DNA of 64,000 bases from Pantoea sp. IMH (GTDB lineage Bacteria > Pseudomonadota > Gammaproteobacteria > Enterobacterales > Enterobacteriaceae), in contig NZ_JFGT01000005.1 of assembly GCF_000599885.1 (NCBI RefSeq), positions 1,054,001-1,118,000 on the forward strand, written 5' to 3'. How positions within the stretch are numbered: position 1 is the first letter of the stretch; every line of letters begins with the position of its first letter. Shown one piece after another: positions 1 through 10,150 of this stretch. The position numbers and the translations under genes are program-made. The notes below the pieces were generated by a model. The model was not told the DNA's origin and did not search any database. It saw only the letters and a program-made list of their open reading frames with translations.

Positions 1-576
1 ACTGCCGACAGCTATGCCGCGGCGAAAAGCAGCCCGCACCTGGAGCTTTTCCGCAAAAAAGGCATTGAAGTGCTGCTGCTCTCAGACCGCATTGACGAGT
101 GGATGATGAGCTATCTCACTGAATTCGATGGCAAAGCCTTCCAGTCCGTCAGCAAGGCTGACGACGAGCTGAGCAAACTTGCTGACGAAGAGAGTGACGA
201 GCAGAAAGAAGCGGAAAAAGCGCTGGAGCCTTTTGTTGAACGCGTGAAAACCCTGCTGGGCGAGCGCGTGAAGGATGTCCGTCTGACCCATCGCCTGACC
301 GAAACCCCGGCGATTGTTACCACCGACGCCAATGACATGAGTACGCAGATGGCGAAACTCTTTGCGGCGGCGGGACAGCCAGTGCCTGAAGTCAAATATC
401 TGTTTGAGATGAATCCCGATCACGCGCTGGTGAAGCGCGCAGCGGATACGCAGGACGACGCCCGCTTCAGCGAGTGGATTGAACTGCTGCTGGATCAGGC
501 GATGTTTGCTGAACGCGGTACGCTGGAAGATCCAAACCAGTTTATCCGCCGTATGAACCAGCTACTGCTGGCATAA
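1..576 (+). CDS. htpG: HtpG (Hsp90) chaperone, C-terminal part
   Basis: This is the 3' end of the Hsp90-family chaperone gene, open from the first base of the window, so the ATPase domain lies upstream and is not visible. The 191 visible residues match the end of the middle domain and the C-terminal dimerisation domain. Landmarks are the [12 protein letters not shown] stretch, an acidic linker near residues 55-75, and the closing [14 protein letters not shown]. HtpG is a cytosolic ATP-dependent folding chaperone induced by heat shock. The gene normally directly precedes adk in enterobacteria; here about 4 kb of accessory genes lie between them. The call is secure; only the 5' truncation by the window edge limits it. 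Confidence 0.97.
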   Translation, partial: TADSYAAAKSSPHLELFRKKGIEVLLLSDRIDEWMMSYLTEFDGKAFQSVSKADDELSKLADEESDEQKEAEKALEPFVERVKTLLGERVKDVRLTHRLTETPAIVTTDANDMSTQMAKLFAAAGQPVPEVKYLFEMNPDHALVKRAADTQDDARFSEWIELLLDQAMFAERGTLEDPNQFIRRMNQLLLA

Positions 577-597
577 GAGCAATACGCCTCACTCTAA

Positions 598-631
598 GCC
601 CCGCCGGCGCGATCCGGTGGGGCTTTTTTTT
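598..631 (+). terminator. Rho-independent terminator of htpG
   Basis: A ten-base GC-rich stem (598-607 with 614-623, one G-U pair) and a six-base loop are followed by a run of eight T. It sits 21 bases after the htpG stop. Confidence 0.9.
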
Positions 632-646
632 AAGTACCCCATCGCC

Positions 647-1522
647 TCAGCCCACCATGCCCGCTTCTTCCAGCAGCCAGCGGCGAAACAGCGCAATTTC
701 CGGCTCGTCTTTACGGGACGCCTTTACCATCATCCAGGTTGCCCTGTCCACCTCGGCGAAGCCCAGCGGCGCGATAAGCGTTCCCTCCCGGATCTCTTTT
801 TTTACCAGAATTTGTGGCGTCATAATAATGCCCAGCCCGTTACGCGCCGCCTGAATGGCAAGCGTCAGGTTGTCAAAATGCTTCCCCGCCCAGAAATCCC
901 CATGCGCGCCAGTCTTTTTCGCCCATTCAGCCCAGGCATGCAGCTTGGTATCGGCATGCAGCAGCGGCAGCGTGGAAAAATCCGTTTCATAGGTAAAACA
1001 GTGGGCGAAGACCGGCGCGCATACCGGGCCAATGTAATCGACCGAAATCAGCGTGGCGGCAATATCCTCCTGCACCGGCTGTTCATGGCTGAGAATAAGC
1101 ACGTCTGACTGCTCGTTACGTACCCGTTCAATATCGATATGCGTCTGGAAGGTGAGGGCGATCGTTTTATGCTTTTCGGTAAAGCGGCTGATGCGTGGGA
1201 TCAGCCACTGTGCCAGAAAGCTGGGTGCGCAGGAGACGGAAAGGCTGTTGGTATTGCGGGCGCGGATTTTTTCGCAGGTGCTCTCGATTTCACGAAAGGT
1301 CTGCATGCAGCAGACCTTCAGCCTCTCTCCGTCAGCGGTCAGCTGTACCCGCCCGTTCGCCCGCAGGAATAAGGGCTTCTCCAGCCACTCTTCAAGCAGT
1401 TTGATCTGATGACTCACCGCGCTGTGCGTAACGTTAAGTGACTGTGCCGCCAGGCTAAAGCTCTGATGCAGCGCGGCATGATGAAAATAGCGCAGGGCGC
1501 GCAGAGACGGAAGACCTGACAT
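647..1522 (-). CDS. LysR-family transcriptional regulator
   Basis: A 291-residue LysR-type regulator resembling the GcvA/AmpR branch. Residues about 6-65 form the winged helix-turn-helix (LRALRYFHHAALHQSFSLAA then VTHSAVSHQIKLLE). The rest is the periplasmic-binding-like effector domain. The ATG at 1522 lies 201 bp from the start of the divergent PP-loop ATPase gene, the classical arrangement for a LysR protein controlling its neighbour and itself. The sequence does not show the effector. It belongs to the accessory insertion between htpG and adk, so it most likely regulates the four-gene operon at 1724-4658; that link is inferred from position only. Confidence 0.9.
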   Translation of the reverse strand: MSGLPSLRALRYFHHAALHQSFSLAAQSLNVTHSAVSHQIKLLEEWLEKPLFLRANGRVQLTADGERLKVCCMQTFREIESTCEKIRARNTNSLSVSCAPSFLAQWLIPRISRFTEKHKTIALTFQTHIDIERVRNEQSDVLILSHEQPVQEDIAATLISVDYIGPVCAPVFAHCFTYETDFSTLPLLHADTKLHAWAEWAKKTGAHGDFWAGKHFDNLTLAIQAARNGLGIIMTPQILVKKEIREGTLIAPLGFAEVDRATWMMVKASRKDEPEIALFRRWLLEEAGMVG

Positions 1523-1723
1523 CGCGAAGCCTTGTGAGGAAAACTAACAGGAAGTGTCTGTTTTTATCATTTTAAAGTCCAGCGTCTTTTCCCTAAGGTG
1601 ATGGGGAAGATGACGGCAGCGACGCGACAGCGAAGCGGCAGCCTTTTCAGCCTTTTCTGCCGGGCGCTTTCCCACCCGGATCTGCCGACGATGACGTTCA
1701 ACAGCTATGTGAAGGAAAGTACA
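1523..1723. promoter_or_regulatory. Divergent promoter region, LysR / PP-loop operon
   Basis: About 200 bp between divergent starts. A LysR box and two promoters are expected here, but no convincing T-N11-A dyad stood out by eye. An in-frame upstream start at 1598 exists but has no ribosome site. Confidence 0.4.
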
Positions 1724-2431
1724 ATGACAACTCAGCATTCCGTAAAACCACAGCTTGTAATGTTTACCGGCGGGCGCGACAGCACGCTGACAGCCTGTTA
1801 TCTGATGTTACAGGGTATTCCTGTACATCTCTGGTCGGGCAACAGCGGATGCTCACTGCATCGCGGCGTGTTAACGCACCGGGTGGAGGAGCTGAAAGCC
1901 CGTTTTGGCGATCTGGTCGTGGCCCATACGGTGGCCGACATCAGCGGAGCTTTTCGCTCTATTGCCATCGAAAATCTCGAAGGCGATATCCTGAAATATC
2001 GCAAAAACCTGGTGCTTCTCGGTGAAAAACTGGCTATTCACGCCCATCTGGTGGATTTCTGTCGCCGTAACGATATCAACACCATCAATGACGGCATCAC
2101 CCACTATCAGATGGAATTTCCGGAACAGCGACAGGTCGCGAAGGCGTGGCTGGTGGAGATGATGGCGCAGTTTGATATCAATTATCAGTCACCCATTTAT
2201 GAGTTTGCCCAGTCTGCGGATGACGTGAAATATCGGCTGCTGCAGCTCGGGATTTCCACCAAGTCGCTGGAGGGGATCAGTATCTTTGCCGACAGTTTCT
2301 CCACGCCTGACGATGATGTCATCCTCGCTTATCTGCAAGAGAAAACCCCGCTGGCACTTAATATCGTGCGTTTCCTCTCCGGGGAAATCCTGGCGACGCC
2401 GCTGGTAAAAGCCACCAGTGCGGCAGCCTGA
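1724..2431 (+). CDS. PP-loop ATP pyrophosphatase-like protein
   Basis: A 235-residue protein with an N-terminal PP-loop at residues 13-20 (MFTGGRDS), the ATP-pyrophosphatase signature of QueC, ThiI, MnmA and asparagine synthetases. Such enzymes adenylate a carboxylate or carbonyl before amide, thio or nitrile formation. The zinc-binding Cys cluster of QueC is not seen, so it is not a plain queuosine enzyme. The ATG at 1724 is chosen because a GAAGGA ribosome site lies eight bases upstream; the frame is open further up but lacks a site there. It is first in a four-gene operon (Nudix, PLP-like, exporter). Substrate unknown; activation of a small-molecule carboxylate is inferred. Confidence 0.75.
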   Translation: MTTQHSVKPQLVMFTGGRDSTLTACYLMLQGIPVHLWSGNSGCSLHRGVLTHRVEELKARFGDLVVAHTVADISGAFRSIAIENLEGDILKYRKNLVLLGEKLAIHAHLVDFCRRNDINTINDGITHYQMEFPEQRQVAKAWLVEMMAQFDINYQSPIYEFAQSADDVKYRLLQLGISTKSLEGISIFADSFSTPDDDVILAYLQEKTPLALNIVRFLSGEILATPLVKATSAAA

Positions 2432-2485
2432 CATCCTTATTCCAGTGACGTGGCTGAAAAGCCACGTTGTATTGCGGAGCCTGCT

Positions 2486-2884
2486 ATGAAAATTATTGTG
2501 AAATGTGCGGCGATCATTATCGCGCAGCGCTCGCTGCTGCTGACGCGTAAACGCGGAACAGGGACGTTTATCTCTCCCGGCGGGAAGCCGATGGCGGGGG
2601 AAGATCACCTGGCCTGCCTGACGCGGGAGCTTCAGGAGGAGCTGGGCGTTCAGGTTAAATCTTACCGGCCCTTTGGTCTGTTTCACGGACAGGCCGAATT
2701 TGAGCCCGTAGCGATCGAAAATCACGTTTACCACGTTGAGATTATCGGCCAGCCGCGTGCCGGTGCGGAAATCGAGGAAATTGCCTGGGTGAACTACCGT
2801 AAACCGCCCTGTGAAATTCCTGTCGGATCGATTTTTCGCGATAACGTTTTGCCCCTGCTCTATCAACAAGAGTTGATTAACTGA
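2486..2884 (+). CDS. Nudix hydrolase
   Basis: A 132-residue Nudix-family pyrophosphohydrolase with a perfect Nudix box at about residues 32-54 (G-x5-E-x7-REL-x-EE-LG-V). These enzymes cleave X-linked nucleoside diphosphates in the cytosol. The start at 2486 has a GGAG site six bases upstream. The gene begins 54 bp after the PP-loop gene, and its stop overlaps the next start as TGATG, so translation is coupled. It could hydrolyse an adenylated or nucleotide-linked product of the pathway or act as housecleaning; the substrate cannot be read from the sequence. Confidence 0.85.
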   Translation: MKIIVKCAAIIIAQRSLLLTRKRGTGTFISPGGKPMAGEDHLACLTRELQEELGVQVKSYRPFGLFHGQAEFEPVAIENHVYHVEIIGQPRAGAEIEEIAWVNYRKPPCEIPVGSIFRDNVLPLLYQQELIN

Positions 2885-3759
2885 TGGACGCCTCTTCTTT
2901 ATCACCCGAACTACAATCCTCCTATGGCGAACAGTTTTTTAAGCGAGCGCGTATGCAGCGAGATGAACTGAGAGACGAACTGACCCGGATTTATCAGCTA
3001 CAGGATTATGAACTCTTTTTTGTTCAGTCCGTGCGGGTTGGCCTGGTTATCCTGTCACACCTGTTTCATAAGCAGGAGACCACGCTTTGTCTGGCAAAGC
3101 ATGCGCACTATCAGCCGATCAGCGAACTTTTTCATCACCCGGCGTCACAGTTCTCCGGCCCCGGCAACGTGCCGCTGATAACCCATGTTAACCCCTATAC
3201 CGGCGCCATCAACAGCCTGAACGACTGCAAGGGAAAGGGCGTGGTGGATGCATCGCACAGCTTTGCCACCACTCTTCATGCAGATCTGATTGCACAGAGC
3301 TCTATCTTCGTTGCGCCGCTGCATAAGCACGCCTCGTTAACCGTCGGGCTGGCCATCATCGCGCTGCGGCCGGAGCATTACAGTACGCTGATGCGCAGCG
3401 AGCTGAGGCTGTTTGAAGAATCCACCGCCTCACCGAAGCCGCTTGGGGAAGCGCTGCAAAATATCGCCAGCGAGAGCTGGCAGCCTTTCAATATGGCGCA
3501 GATCGGACCGGTCAATATGAAGGATGTTGGCGGAATGGATTTCGCCTCAATCAGCGCAGCGAATCTGCCTTTCAGCTGCTTCAGCGTCCCGCCGCTGAGT
3601 GAAAGGCTGCAAAAACAGGTTAAGGCCGCCGGTGCCAGCTACTTTCCCCATGCCAGAACGCTACGGTTTTCATGCTGGGCGCGCGGGGATGGTAAAAAAC
3701 CTGTCGATATGACTGCGCAGGTTGAACAGAAGCTGATCCATATCTGGGAGCAACAATGA
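2884..3759 (+). CDS. Putative fold-type I PLP-dependent enzyme, uncharacterised family
   Basis: A 291-residue protein not matched to a named family by eye. Residues 98-160 look like the core of a class-V aminotransferase/cysteine desulfurase fold. There is a THVNPYTG stretch (100-107), then VVDASHSF with Asp122 and His125 placed like the PLP pyridine-binding Asp and stacking residue. Lys148 in APLHKHASL sits where the Schiff-base lysine would be. The C-terminal half has the layout of a small domain. It is shorter than typical aminotransferases (about 400 residues), so it may be a minimal or degenerate version. Both ends overlap neighbours (TGATG and ATGA), showing strict operon membership. 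The PLP assignment is an inference from motif spacing. Confidence 0.5.
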   Translation: MDASSLSPELQSSYGEQFFKRARMQRDELRDELTRIYQLQDYELFFVQSVRVGLVILSHLFHKQETTLCLAKHAHYQPISELFHHPASQFSGPGNVPLITHVNPYTGAINSLNDCKGKGVVDASHSFATTLHADLIAQSSIFVAPLHKHASLTVGLAIIALRPEHYSTLMRSELRLFEESTASPKPLGEALQNIASESWQPFNMAQIGPVNMKDVGGMDFASISAANLPFSCFSVPPLSERLQKQVKAAGASYFPHARTLRFSCWARGDGKKPVDMTAQVEQKLIHIWEQQ

Positions 3760-4658
3760 AAGCACATTTACCGCTGAACGGTAACGTCCTCGGCATTGTG
3801 GGCGGTGTGATCCTGAGTACCGACTCGCTCTTTATCCGTATGATGGATATTGAAAACTCCTGGACCATCGTCACGCTGCGCGGCTTCTTTATGTGGGGGA
3901 TCTGCCTGCTGGTCTGGGGCTGCTGGCGGCAGAGCCGCGCGACCCTCGGCAAACCCTGGCTGACCAGCGATAATGTCCTGTCGACCCTTTTCTTCTGTAT
4001 CTCTTCAGCCTGCTTCGTTAACGCGCTGAACCGTGGGAATGTCGCCACGGTGCTGGTTATCATCTCCTCAACGCCTTTTATTTCAGCACTGATTTCGCGT
4101 CTCTTTTTCAGAATAAAAATCGATCGTAGCGTTATGCTTGCCGCGCTCGCCGGGATCGCCGGGGTCATTATTGTGATGTCCGGCAAAGCGGAAGGCCATC
4201 ACGCTGTCGCTAACCTTTATGCGCTGGCTACGGCGGTATCAATGGCGCTCGCCTTTATCTTCACCTCGCGGGTAGCGGGCGGCACGGTGGGGCTGCCTTC
4301 GCTGGGCGGCGCGCTGGCCTCGCTGATTATCCTGCTCTGGTCGGGAGAAGACGTTATCCAGAATCTGAAAATGCTCTCGCCGGCGCAGTATGGCTGGTCG
4401 CTGGCGGAGGGGGCGCTGATCATGCCGCTGGCGCTGGGTTTGATCGCGCTGTCGACCCGCTACGTTTCGCCCGCCAACGCCGGACTGTTTCTGCTGCTGG
4501 AGACGGCGCTGGCGCCGCTCTGGATGGCTATATTTATGCACGAAATGCCGACAATACAGGCGGTTATCGGCGGCGCTATTATCGTTCTCGCTGTGATCGC
4601 GCAAACGTTGTGGGCACGACGACAGGCAGCGCCGTCGCGCTATGCCGATGCAGGTTAA
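3756..4658 (+). CDS. DMT-superfamily (EamA) transporter
   Basis: A 300-residue inner-membrane protein with about ten hydrophobic segments arranged as two EamA repeats, typical of drug/metabolite exporters of the RhaT/YdcZ type. Small-residue-rich helices (residues 10-30, 65-85, 125-140, 245-290) support this. Its ATG overlaps the previous stop (ATGA). As last gene of the PP-loop/Nudix/PLP operon it is best read as exporter, or less likely importer, of the product made by that set. The substrate is not predictable. Confidence 0.85.
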   Translation: MKAHLPLNGNVLGIVGGVILSTDSLFIRMMDIENSWTIVTLRGFFMWGICLLVWGCWRQSRATLGKPWLTSDNVLSTLFFCISSACFVNALNRGNVATVLVIISSTPFISALISRLFFRIKIDRSVMLAALAGIAGVIIVMSGKAEGHHAVANLYALATAVSMALAFIFTSRVAGGTVGLPSLGGALASLIILLWSGEDVIQNLKMLSPAQYGWSLAEGALIMPLALGLIALSTRYVSPANAGLFLLLETALAPLWMAIFMHEMPTIQAVIGGAIIVLAVIAQTLWARRQAAPSRYADAG

Positions 4659-4726
4659 CCGCCGCATTCCTTGTGGATAAAGGGGCAAGATGGTATGGTT
4701 CCAGGCCTGATAATTTGATCATTTAA

Positions 4727-5395
<669 letters not shown>

Positions 5396-5403
5396 TGCAT
5401 GCC

Positions 5404-5430
5404 GGGCCAGGCTTCTCCTGGCCCCTGTTA
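5404..5430 (+). terminator. Possible terminator after adk
   Basis: Perfect eight-base stem (5404-5411 with 5417-5424), five-base loop, only a weak T-tract. Confidence 0.5.
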
Positions 5431-5512
5431 CAGCAATTGGTTTTCCCTCCGCATTTTTCCGCTAGAATAAGTCTCGTTTTCATCTCTAACGTTGCCCTGA
5501 TAAGGAATAACA

Positions 5513-6472
5513 ATGAGGCAAGATAAACCCGGCGTGCTGCTGGTGAATCTCGGTACGCCTGACGCGCCAACCACACCTGCCGTTAAACGCTATCTCAAGC
5601 AGTTCCTCAGCGACAAGCGTGTTGTGGATACGCCACGCTGGCTGTGGTGGCCTCTCCTGAATGGGGTAATCTTACCGATCCGCTCTCCGCGTGTATCCAA
5701 ACTTTATGCCTCGGTCTGGATGGATGAGGGATCGCCGCTGATGGTGTACAGCAAGCGTCAGCGCGATGCGCTGGCGGCAAGGCTTGATATCCCCGTTGAG
5801 CTGGGAATGAGCTATGGCAATCCGAGCCTGAAAAGCGCGCTCGACAGCCTGATGGCGCAGGGAGTGAACCGTCTGATCGTCCTGCCGCTCTATCCGCAGT
5901 TTTCCTGCTCTACCGTGGCCGCCGTCTGGGATGGAATTACCCAGGTCTTTGCCGGTTACCGTAGCCTGCCATCGGTCAATTTTATCCGTGATTATGCCGA
6001 TCATCCGGCCTACATCGCCGCGCTTAAGGCGTCAGTTGAGCACTCTTTTGCCACCCATGGTAAGCCAGATCTGCTGGTGATGTCCTTCCACGGCATCCCG
6101 CAGCGCTTTGCCGATGAGGGCGATGATTATCCGCTACGCTGTGCTGACACCAGTGAAGCGCTGATGGCTTCGCTTGGGCTGACCAGCCAGAACGCGATGC
6201 TGACTTTCCAGTCCCGCTTTGGCCGTGAGCCCTGGCTGACGCCCTATACCGACGAAACCATGAAAGCGCTGCCGGCAAAAGGTATTAAGCATGTGCAGAT
6301 TATGAGCCCCGGCTTCTCTTCTGACTGTCTGGAGACGCTGGAGGAGATTAACGAGCAGAACCGTGAATTCTTTCTGCATGCTGGCGGCACCCGGTTTGAA
6401 TATATTCCGGCCCTCAACGATGACAAACTGCATATTGATATGATGGTCGAGCTGGTTAACGAACAGCGCTAA
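5513..6472 (+). CDS. hemH: Ferrochelatase
   Basis: A 319-residue ferrochelatase, inserting Fe2+ into protoporphyrin IX, the last step of haem synthesis, on the cytosolic membrane face. [11 protein letters not shown] near the N-terminus, the active-site His region [18 protein letters not shown] at about residues 191-208, and [15 protein letters not shown] near 265-280 are hallmark segments. The length equals that of E. coli HemH. It follows adk by 117 bp with its own TAAGGAA site. Confidence 0.98.
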   Translation: MRQDKPGVLLVNLGTPDAPTTPAVKRYLKQFLSDKRVVDTPRWLWWPLLNGVILPIRSPRVSKLYASVWMDEGSPLMVYSKRQRDALAARLDIPVELGMSYGNPSLKSALDSLMAQGVNRLIVLPLYPQFSCSTVAAVWDGITQVFAGYRSLPSVNFIRDYADHPAYIAALKASVEHSFATHGKPDLLVMSFHGIPQRFADEGDDYPLRCADTSEALMASLGLTSQNAMLTFQSRFGREPWLTPYTDETMKALPAKGIKHVQIMSPGFSSDCLETLEEINEQNREFFLHAGGTRFEYIPALNDDKLHIDMMVELVNEQR

Positions 6473-6482
6473 TCGCCCTCCT

Positions 6483-6516
6483 CACAGGGAGACGCGCATC
6501 CGGCGCCCTCCCTGTG
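6483..6516. other. Inverted repeat between hemH and gsk
   Basis: Perfect nine-base arms (6483-6491 and 6508-6516) with a 16-base spacer and no T-run. It may be a transcript-stabilising hairpin or weak terminator of hemH. Confidence 0.4.
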
Positions 6517-6554
6517 CTATCATCTCCCGTCCGTTTTCTCCAGAAGCCTGCAAG

Positions 6555-7859
6555 ATGAAATTTCCCGGTAAGCGTAAGTCCAAACACTATTTTCCCGTCA
6601 GCGCACGCGATCCTCTCCTTCACCAGGCGCTCCCCGATAGCGAAGTGGCCAGTAGCTGGATCGTGGGTATCGACCAGACGCTGGTGGATATTGAGGCGAA
6701 GGTGGATGACGCCTTTATCGCCCGCTACGGCCTGAGCAGCGGCCATTCTCTGGTTATTGAAGATGATGTGGCTGAAGCGCTGTATGAGGAGCTGGAACGC
6801 GAAGGGCTGATAACACATCAGTTTGCGGGCGGCACTATCGGGAATACGATGCATAACTATTCGGTACTGGCGGACGATCGCTCGGTGCTGCTTGGCGTGA
6901 TGTGCAGCAATGTACAGATTGGCGGCTACGCTTATCGCTACCTTTGTAACACCTCCAGTCGTACCGATCTCAACTACCTGCAGGGCGTGGATGGGGCTAT
7001 TGGTCGCTGCTTTACGCTGATTGGCGAGCATGGCGAGCGGACCTTTGCGATCAGCCCTGGCATGATGAACCAGCTTAAACCGGAAAGCATCCCGGAAGCG
7101 GTGATCGCCGGCGCCTCGGCGCTGGTGCTGACGTCTTATCTGGTGCGCTGTAAAGCGGGTGAGCCGATGCCCGAGGCGACCATGCAGGCTATCGCCTGGG
7201 CGAAAAAGTATAATGTGCCGGTGGTGCTGACGCTGGGCACGAAGTATGTGATTGGTGATAATCCGCAATTCTGGCGCGAGTTCCTGCAGGAACACGTCTC
7301 TATCGTTGCCATGAACGAGGATGAAGCGGAAGCGCTGACCGGCCTTAACGATCCGCTTCAGGCGGCGAATATGGCGCTGGACTGGGTGGATTTGGTGCTC
7401 TGTACTGCCGGCCCTAACGGCCTCTACATGGCAGGCTTTACGGAAGAGGAAGGCAAGCGTAAAACCCAGCATCCGCTGCTGCCGGGCGCTATTCCTGAGT
7501 TCAACCAGTATGAATTCAGCCGCGCGATGCGCCATCAGGATTGCCAGCAACCGCTACGGATCTTCTCCCATATCGCGCCTTACATGGGCGGCCCGGAAAA
7601 GATCATGAACACCAACGGCGCAGGTGACGGGGCGCTGGCTGCGCTGCTGCATGACATTACGGCCAATAATTATCACCGTCTGAACGTGCCAAACTCCAGT
7701 AAACATGGACGAGAGTATCTGACCTACTCCTCGCTGGCGCAGGTATGTAAATACGCCAACCGCGTCAGTTATCAGGTACTGAACCAGCATTCGCCGCGGC
7801 TGACGCGCGGATTGCCGGAAAGAGAAGACAGTCTGGAAGAGTCCTACTGGGAAAGATAG
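6555..7859 (+). CDS. gsk: Inosine-guanosine kinase
   Basis: A 434-residue pfkB-family nucleoside kinase, the same length as E. coli Gsk, phosphorylating inosine and guanosine for purine salvage in the cytosol. The pfkB signature appears late as NTNGAGDGALAALLHDI (about residues 353-369), where the Asp of GAGD is the catalytic base. The N-terminal KFPGKRKSKHYFPV is characteristic of this protein. It sits in the conserved hemH-gsk-ybaL neighbourhood and converges on ybaL. Confidence 0.97.
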   Translation: MKFPGKRKSKHYFPVSARDPLLHQALPDSEVASSWIVGIDQTLVDIEAKVDDAFIARYGLSSGHSLVIEDDVAEALYEELEREGLITHQFAGGTIGNTMHNYSVLADDRSVLLGVMCSNVQIGGYAYRYLCNTSSRTDLNYLQGVDGAIGRCFTLIGEHGERTFAISPGMMNQLKPESIPEAVIAGASALVLTSYLVRCKAGEPMPEATMQAIAWAKKYNVPVVLTLGTKYVIGDNPQFWREFLQEHVSIVAMNEDEAEALTGLNDPLQAANMALDWVDLVLCTAGPNGLYMAGFTEEEGKRKTQHPLLPGAIPEFNQYEFSRAMRHQDCQQPLRIFSHIAPYMGGPEKIMNTNGAGDGALAALLHDITANNYHRLNVPNSSKHGREYLTYSSLAQVCKYANRVSYQVLNQHSPRLTRGLPEREDSLEESYWER

Positions 7860-7913
7860 GCAGGCTGGCGGGGTAGCTGCGACCTATATTGTCGTCAGCA
7901 TCCGGCTGTAACG

Positions 7914-7953
7914 ATGTCCTGTGGTGCAATTCGCCCTCAGGACATTTTTTTTT
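7914..7953 (+). terminator. Terminator of gsk
   Basis: Eight-base stem (7914-7921 with 7938-7945) around a 16-base loop, followed by eight more T. It lies in the convergent gsk/ybaL gap. Confidence 0.8.
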
Positions 7954-8002
7954 CAGCGGCACAGGGCTCGCCGTGCTTATCGGCAAACGCGTGCCGGGCA
8001 TT

Positions 8003-9685
8003 CTAAGCCAGGTCAGGACGCGACGTCTTCTCAGCGTCAAGCTTCATCAGCGTCAGCATACTGCTGGCAATCTCACGCTCTCCCATCACCACTTCATTGG
8101 CGCCGCGCTCGATAATGTAATCCACTTCATCGTCATAATGCGCCCGGGCGATGATTTCGATGGTGGGATGCTTTTCGCGTGCGGCAGTCACGATCTCGCC
8201 CGCTTCATAGCCATTAGGGATGGTCAGCAGCAGCCAGCGCGCGTTCTCCAGACAGGCCAGTTCCATGGTCTTCTTACGCGTTGCGTTGCCCAGAATCGCC
8301 TGGGTACCCTGCTCCCTGAGCGCCTCCACCCGGCTTCGGCTGTTCTCTATCACCACCATCGGGATGCCGTCCGCCAGCAGTTTTTTGCCCAGCAGGCTGC
8401 CAACGCGGCCAAAGCCGACCATAACCGCATGATTACAGAGATCCACCGGCATCTGTTTCTCTTCTTCCATCGCCTCTTCAATTGTCTGATCTTCAAGGGT
8501 GCCGGATTTATCAAGGTAACGCTGAAGAAGGGCAAACAGTACAGGATTCAGCATGATGGAAAGTATCGCCCCGGCCAGCACCAGATTACGCCCACTGGCG
8601 GGCAGGATATTGAGGGAAATGCCAAGACCGGCAAGGATAAAAGCAAATTCGCCGATTTGCGCCAGGCTGACGGAAATCGTCAGGGCTGTTCGCATTGAGT
8701 AGCCTGCCAGACGTACCAGCAACAGAGCAGCCAGCGACTTTCCCACCACGATAATAGCCAGTACGCCAAGCACCGCCAGCGGTTCTTCCAGCAGGATCAT
8801 CGGATCAAACAGCATCCCTACCGAGACGAAAAATAGGACGGCAAAGGCATCACGCAGCGGCAGCGTATCGTGCGCGGCGCGGTGGCTCAGCTCAGATTCA
8901 TTCAGTACCATCCCGGCGAAGAAAGCGCCAAGGGCAAAGGAAACATCAAAAAACTTCACCGCGCCGAAAGCGATCCCCAGCGCCAGGGCCAGTACGGCGA
9001 GCGTAAACAACTCCCGGGAACCCGTAGCAGCGCTGCGCGCCAGGATCCAGGGGATCGCCCGGCGTCCAACCACCATCATCAGCACCATAAAAGCACTCAC
9101 TTTGGCGATAGCAATAAGCAAATCGGCCAGCCCGGCCGCCAGGCTGGCATTGCCTTCCTCAAACATGGCGGCAAGGGCAGGCAGCAGCACCAGCGCCAGC
9201 ACCATCACCAAATCTTCCACGATCAGCCAGCCGATGGCGATCTGTCCGCGTTGGCTGTCGATTAGCTGTCGCTCTTCCAGCGCGCGTAGCAGCACTACCG
9301 TACTGGCTGTGGAAAGGCAGAGGCCAAACACCAGGCCGGTCATCCAGGGCCAGCCCATCAGCCACGAGAGGCCGGCTCCCAGCAGCGTTGCCACCACGAT
9401 CTGGGCAATGGCACCGGGAATCGCGATATTCTTTACCGCCAGCAGATCCTTTAGCGAAAAATGTAACCCCACCCCGAACATCAGCAATATCACGCCCAGT
9501 TCGGCCAGTTCCGGCGCCAGATTGGTGTCGGCAACAAAGCCCGGCGTAAAAGGCCCTACCAGCACCCCGGCCAGCAGATAACCGACCAGCGGAGAAAATC
9601 TCAGTCGGTTAGCCAGCATCCCCAGGAGAAAGGCAAGAACCAGGCCTCCTACAATAGTCGTGATAAGCGGGGTGGTATGATGCAT
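8003..9685 (-). CDS. ybaL: YbaL, KefB-like CPA2 cation/proton antiporter
   Basis: A 560-residue inner-membrane protein, close in length to E. coli YbaL (558). Residues about 1-385 hold some 12 membrane segments of a monovalent cation/proton antiporter-2 domain. Residues about 410-530 form a cytosolic RCK/TrkA-N nucleotide-binding domain (VMVGFGRVGSLLGKKL, Rossmann GxGxxG). The start at 9685 (MHHTTPLI) is chosen because AGGAGAAAG precedes it, although the frame is open 33 codons further. Likely K+ efflux or pH homeostasis; ions are not proven. Unlike E. coli, no fsr gene follows. Confidence 0.95.
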   Translation of the reverse strand: MHHTTPLITTIVGGLVLAFLLGMLANRLRFSPLVGYLLAGVLVGPFTPGFVADTNLAPELAELGVILLMFGVGLHFSLKDLLAVKNIAIPGAIAQIVVATLLGAGLSWLMGWPWMTGLVFGLCLSTASTVVLLRALEERQLIDSQRGQIAIGWLIVEDLVMVLALVLLPALAAMFEEGNASLAAGLADLLIAIAKVSAFMVLMMVVGRRAIPWILARSAATGSRELFTLAVLALALGIAFGAVKFFDVSFALGAFFAGMVLNESELSHRAAHDTLPLRDAFAVLFFVSVGMLFDPMILLEEPLAVLGVLAIIVVGKSLAALLLVRLAGYSMRTALTISVSLAQIGEFAFILAGLGISLNILPASGRNLVLAGAILSIMLNPVLFALLQRYLDKSGTLEDQTIEEAMEEEKQMPVDLCNHAVMVGFGRVGSLLGKKLLADGIPMVVIENSRSRVEALREQGTQAILGNATRKKTMELACLENARWLLLTIPNGYEAGEIVTAAREKHPTIEIIARAHYDDEVDYIIERGANEVVMGEREIASSMLTLMKLDAEKTSRPDLA

Positions 9686-10150
9686 GCCTTTCTCCTCTGA
9701 TGAGTGCCTGGTCGCAATAAGTGTATGGCATTTCAGCGACTTTCGCCTGAATTTAACATAGTAATAGTGCCGAAAAATTGGCATTCAAGCATTTGTGCGC
9801 TGTAAGTTATATTTCCCTCGGTTATTGCTTTAACATATTGATTATCAGCATGGATTAAAGTCTTCTTTTTAAATAAGCCGAAAGAGAAATCCATACTAAA
9901 TGAGATAGTCATCCAAACTATGACGTCACTTTGCTGTAATGACGGAGAGGGCGTCGAAAAGCTCGTCATTGCGGCGTAAGGCACTCTGTAAATGCGGTCA
10001 GGCGCTGCTGGTAAAGGATGTTGCTGCAGAAATGTTTTTTTCTGATGACATTCCCATCAAAAAAGAGTCATACCAGGCGATGCTAACTGCGGTAAATTAG
10101 TCTCACCCGTTACGCTGTTGCGTTTACGTCGCTAAACAAGGAGATTCGTT
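9686..10150. other. ybaL-ushA intergenic region
   Basis: 465 bp holding the divergent ybaL and ushA promoters. A 53-codon frame at 9939-10100 (start ATG, CKCG near its middle) lacks a ribosome site and is not called. No other structure was seen. Confidence 0.5.

Noticed and set aside
8350-8535. Reverse frames within ybaL and other long genes (copA, ybbP, cnoX)
   Set aside because: They lie wholly inside well-identified genes and show no independent motifs or ribosome sites.
9939-10100. A 53-codon frame between ybaL and ushA (contains CKCG)
   Set aside because: No ribosome site before the ATG, single Cys pair only, and it overlaps the ushA promoter region.
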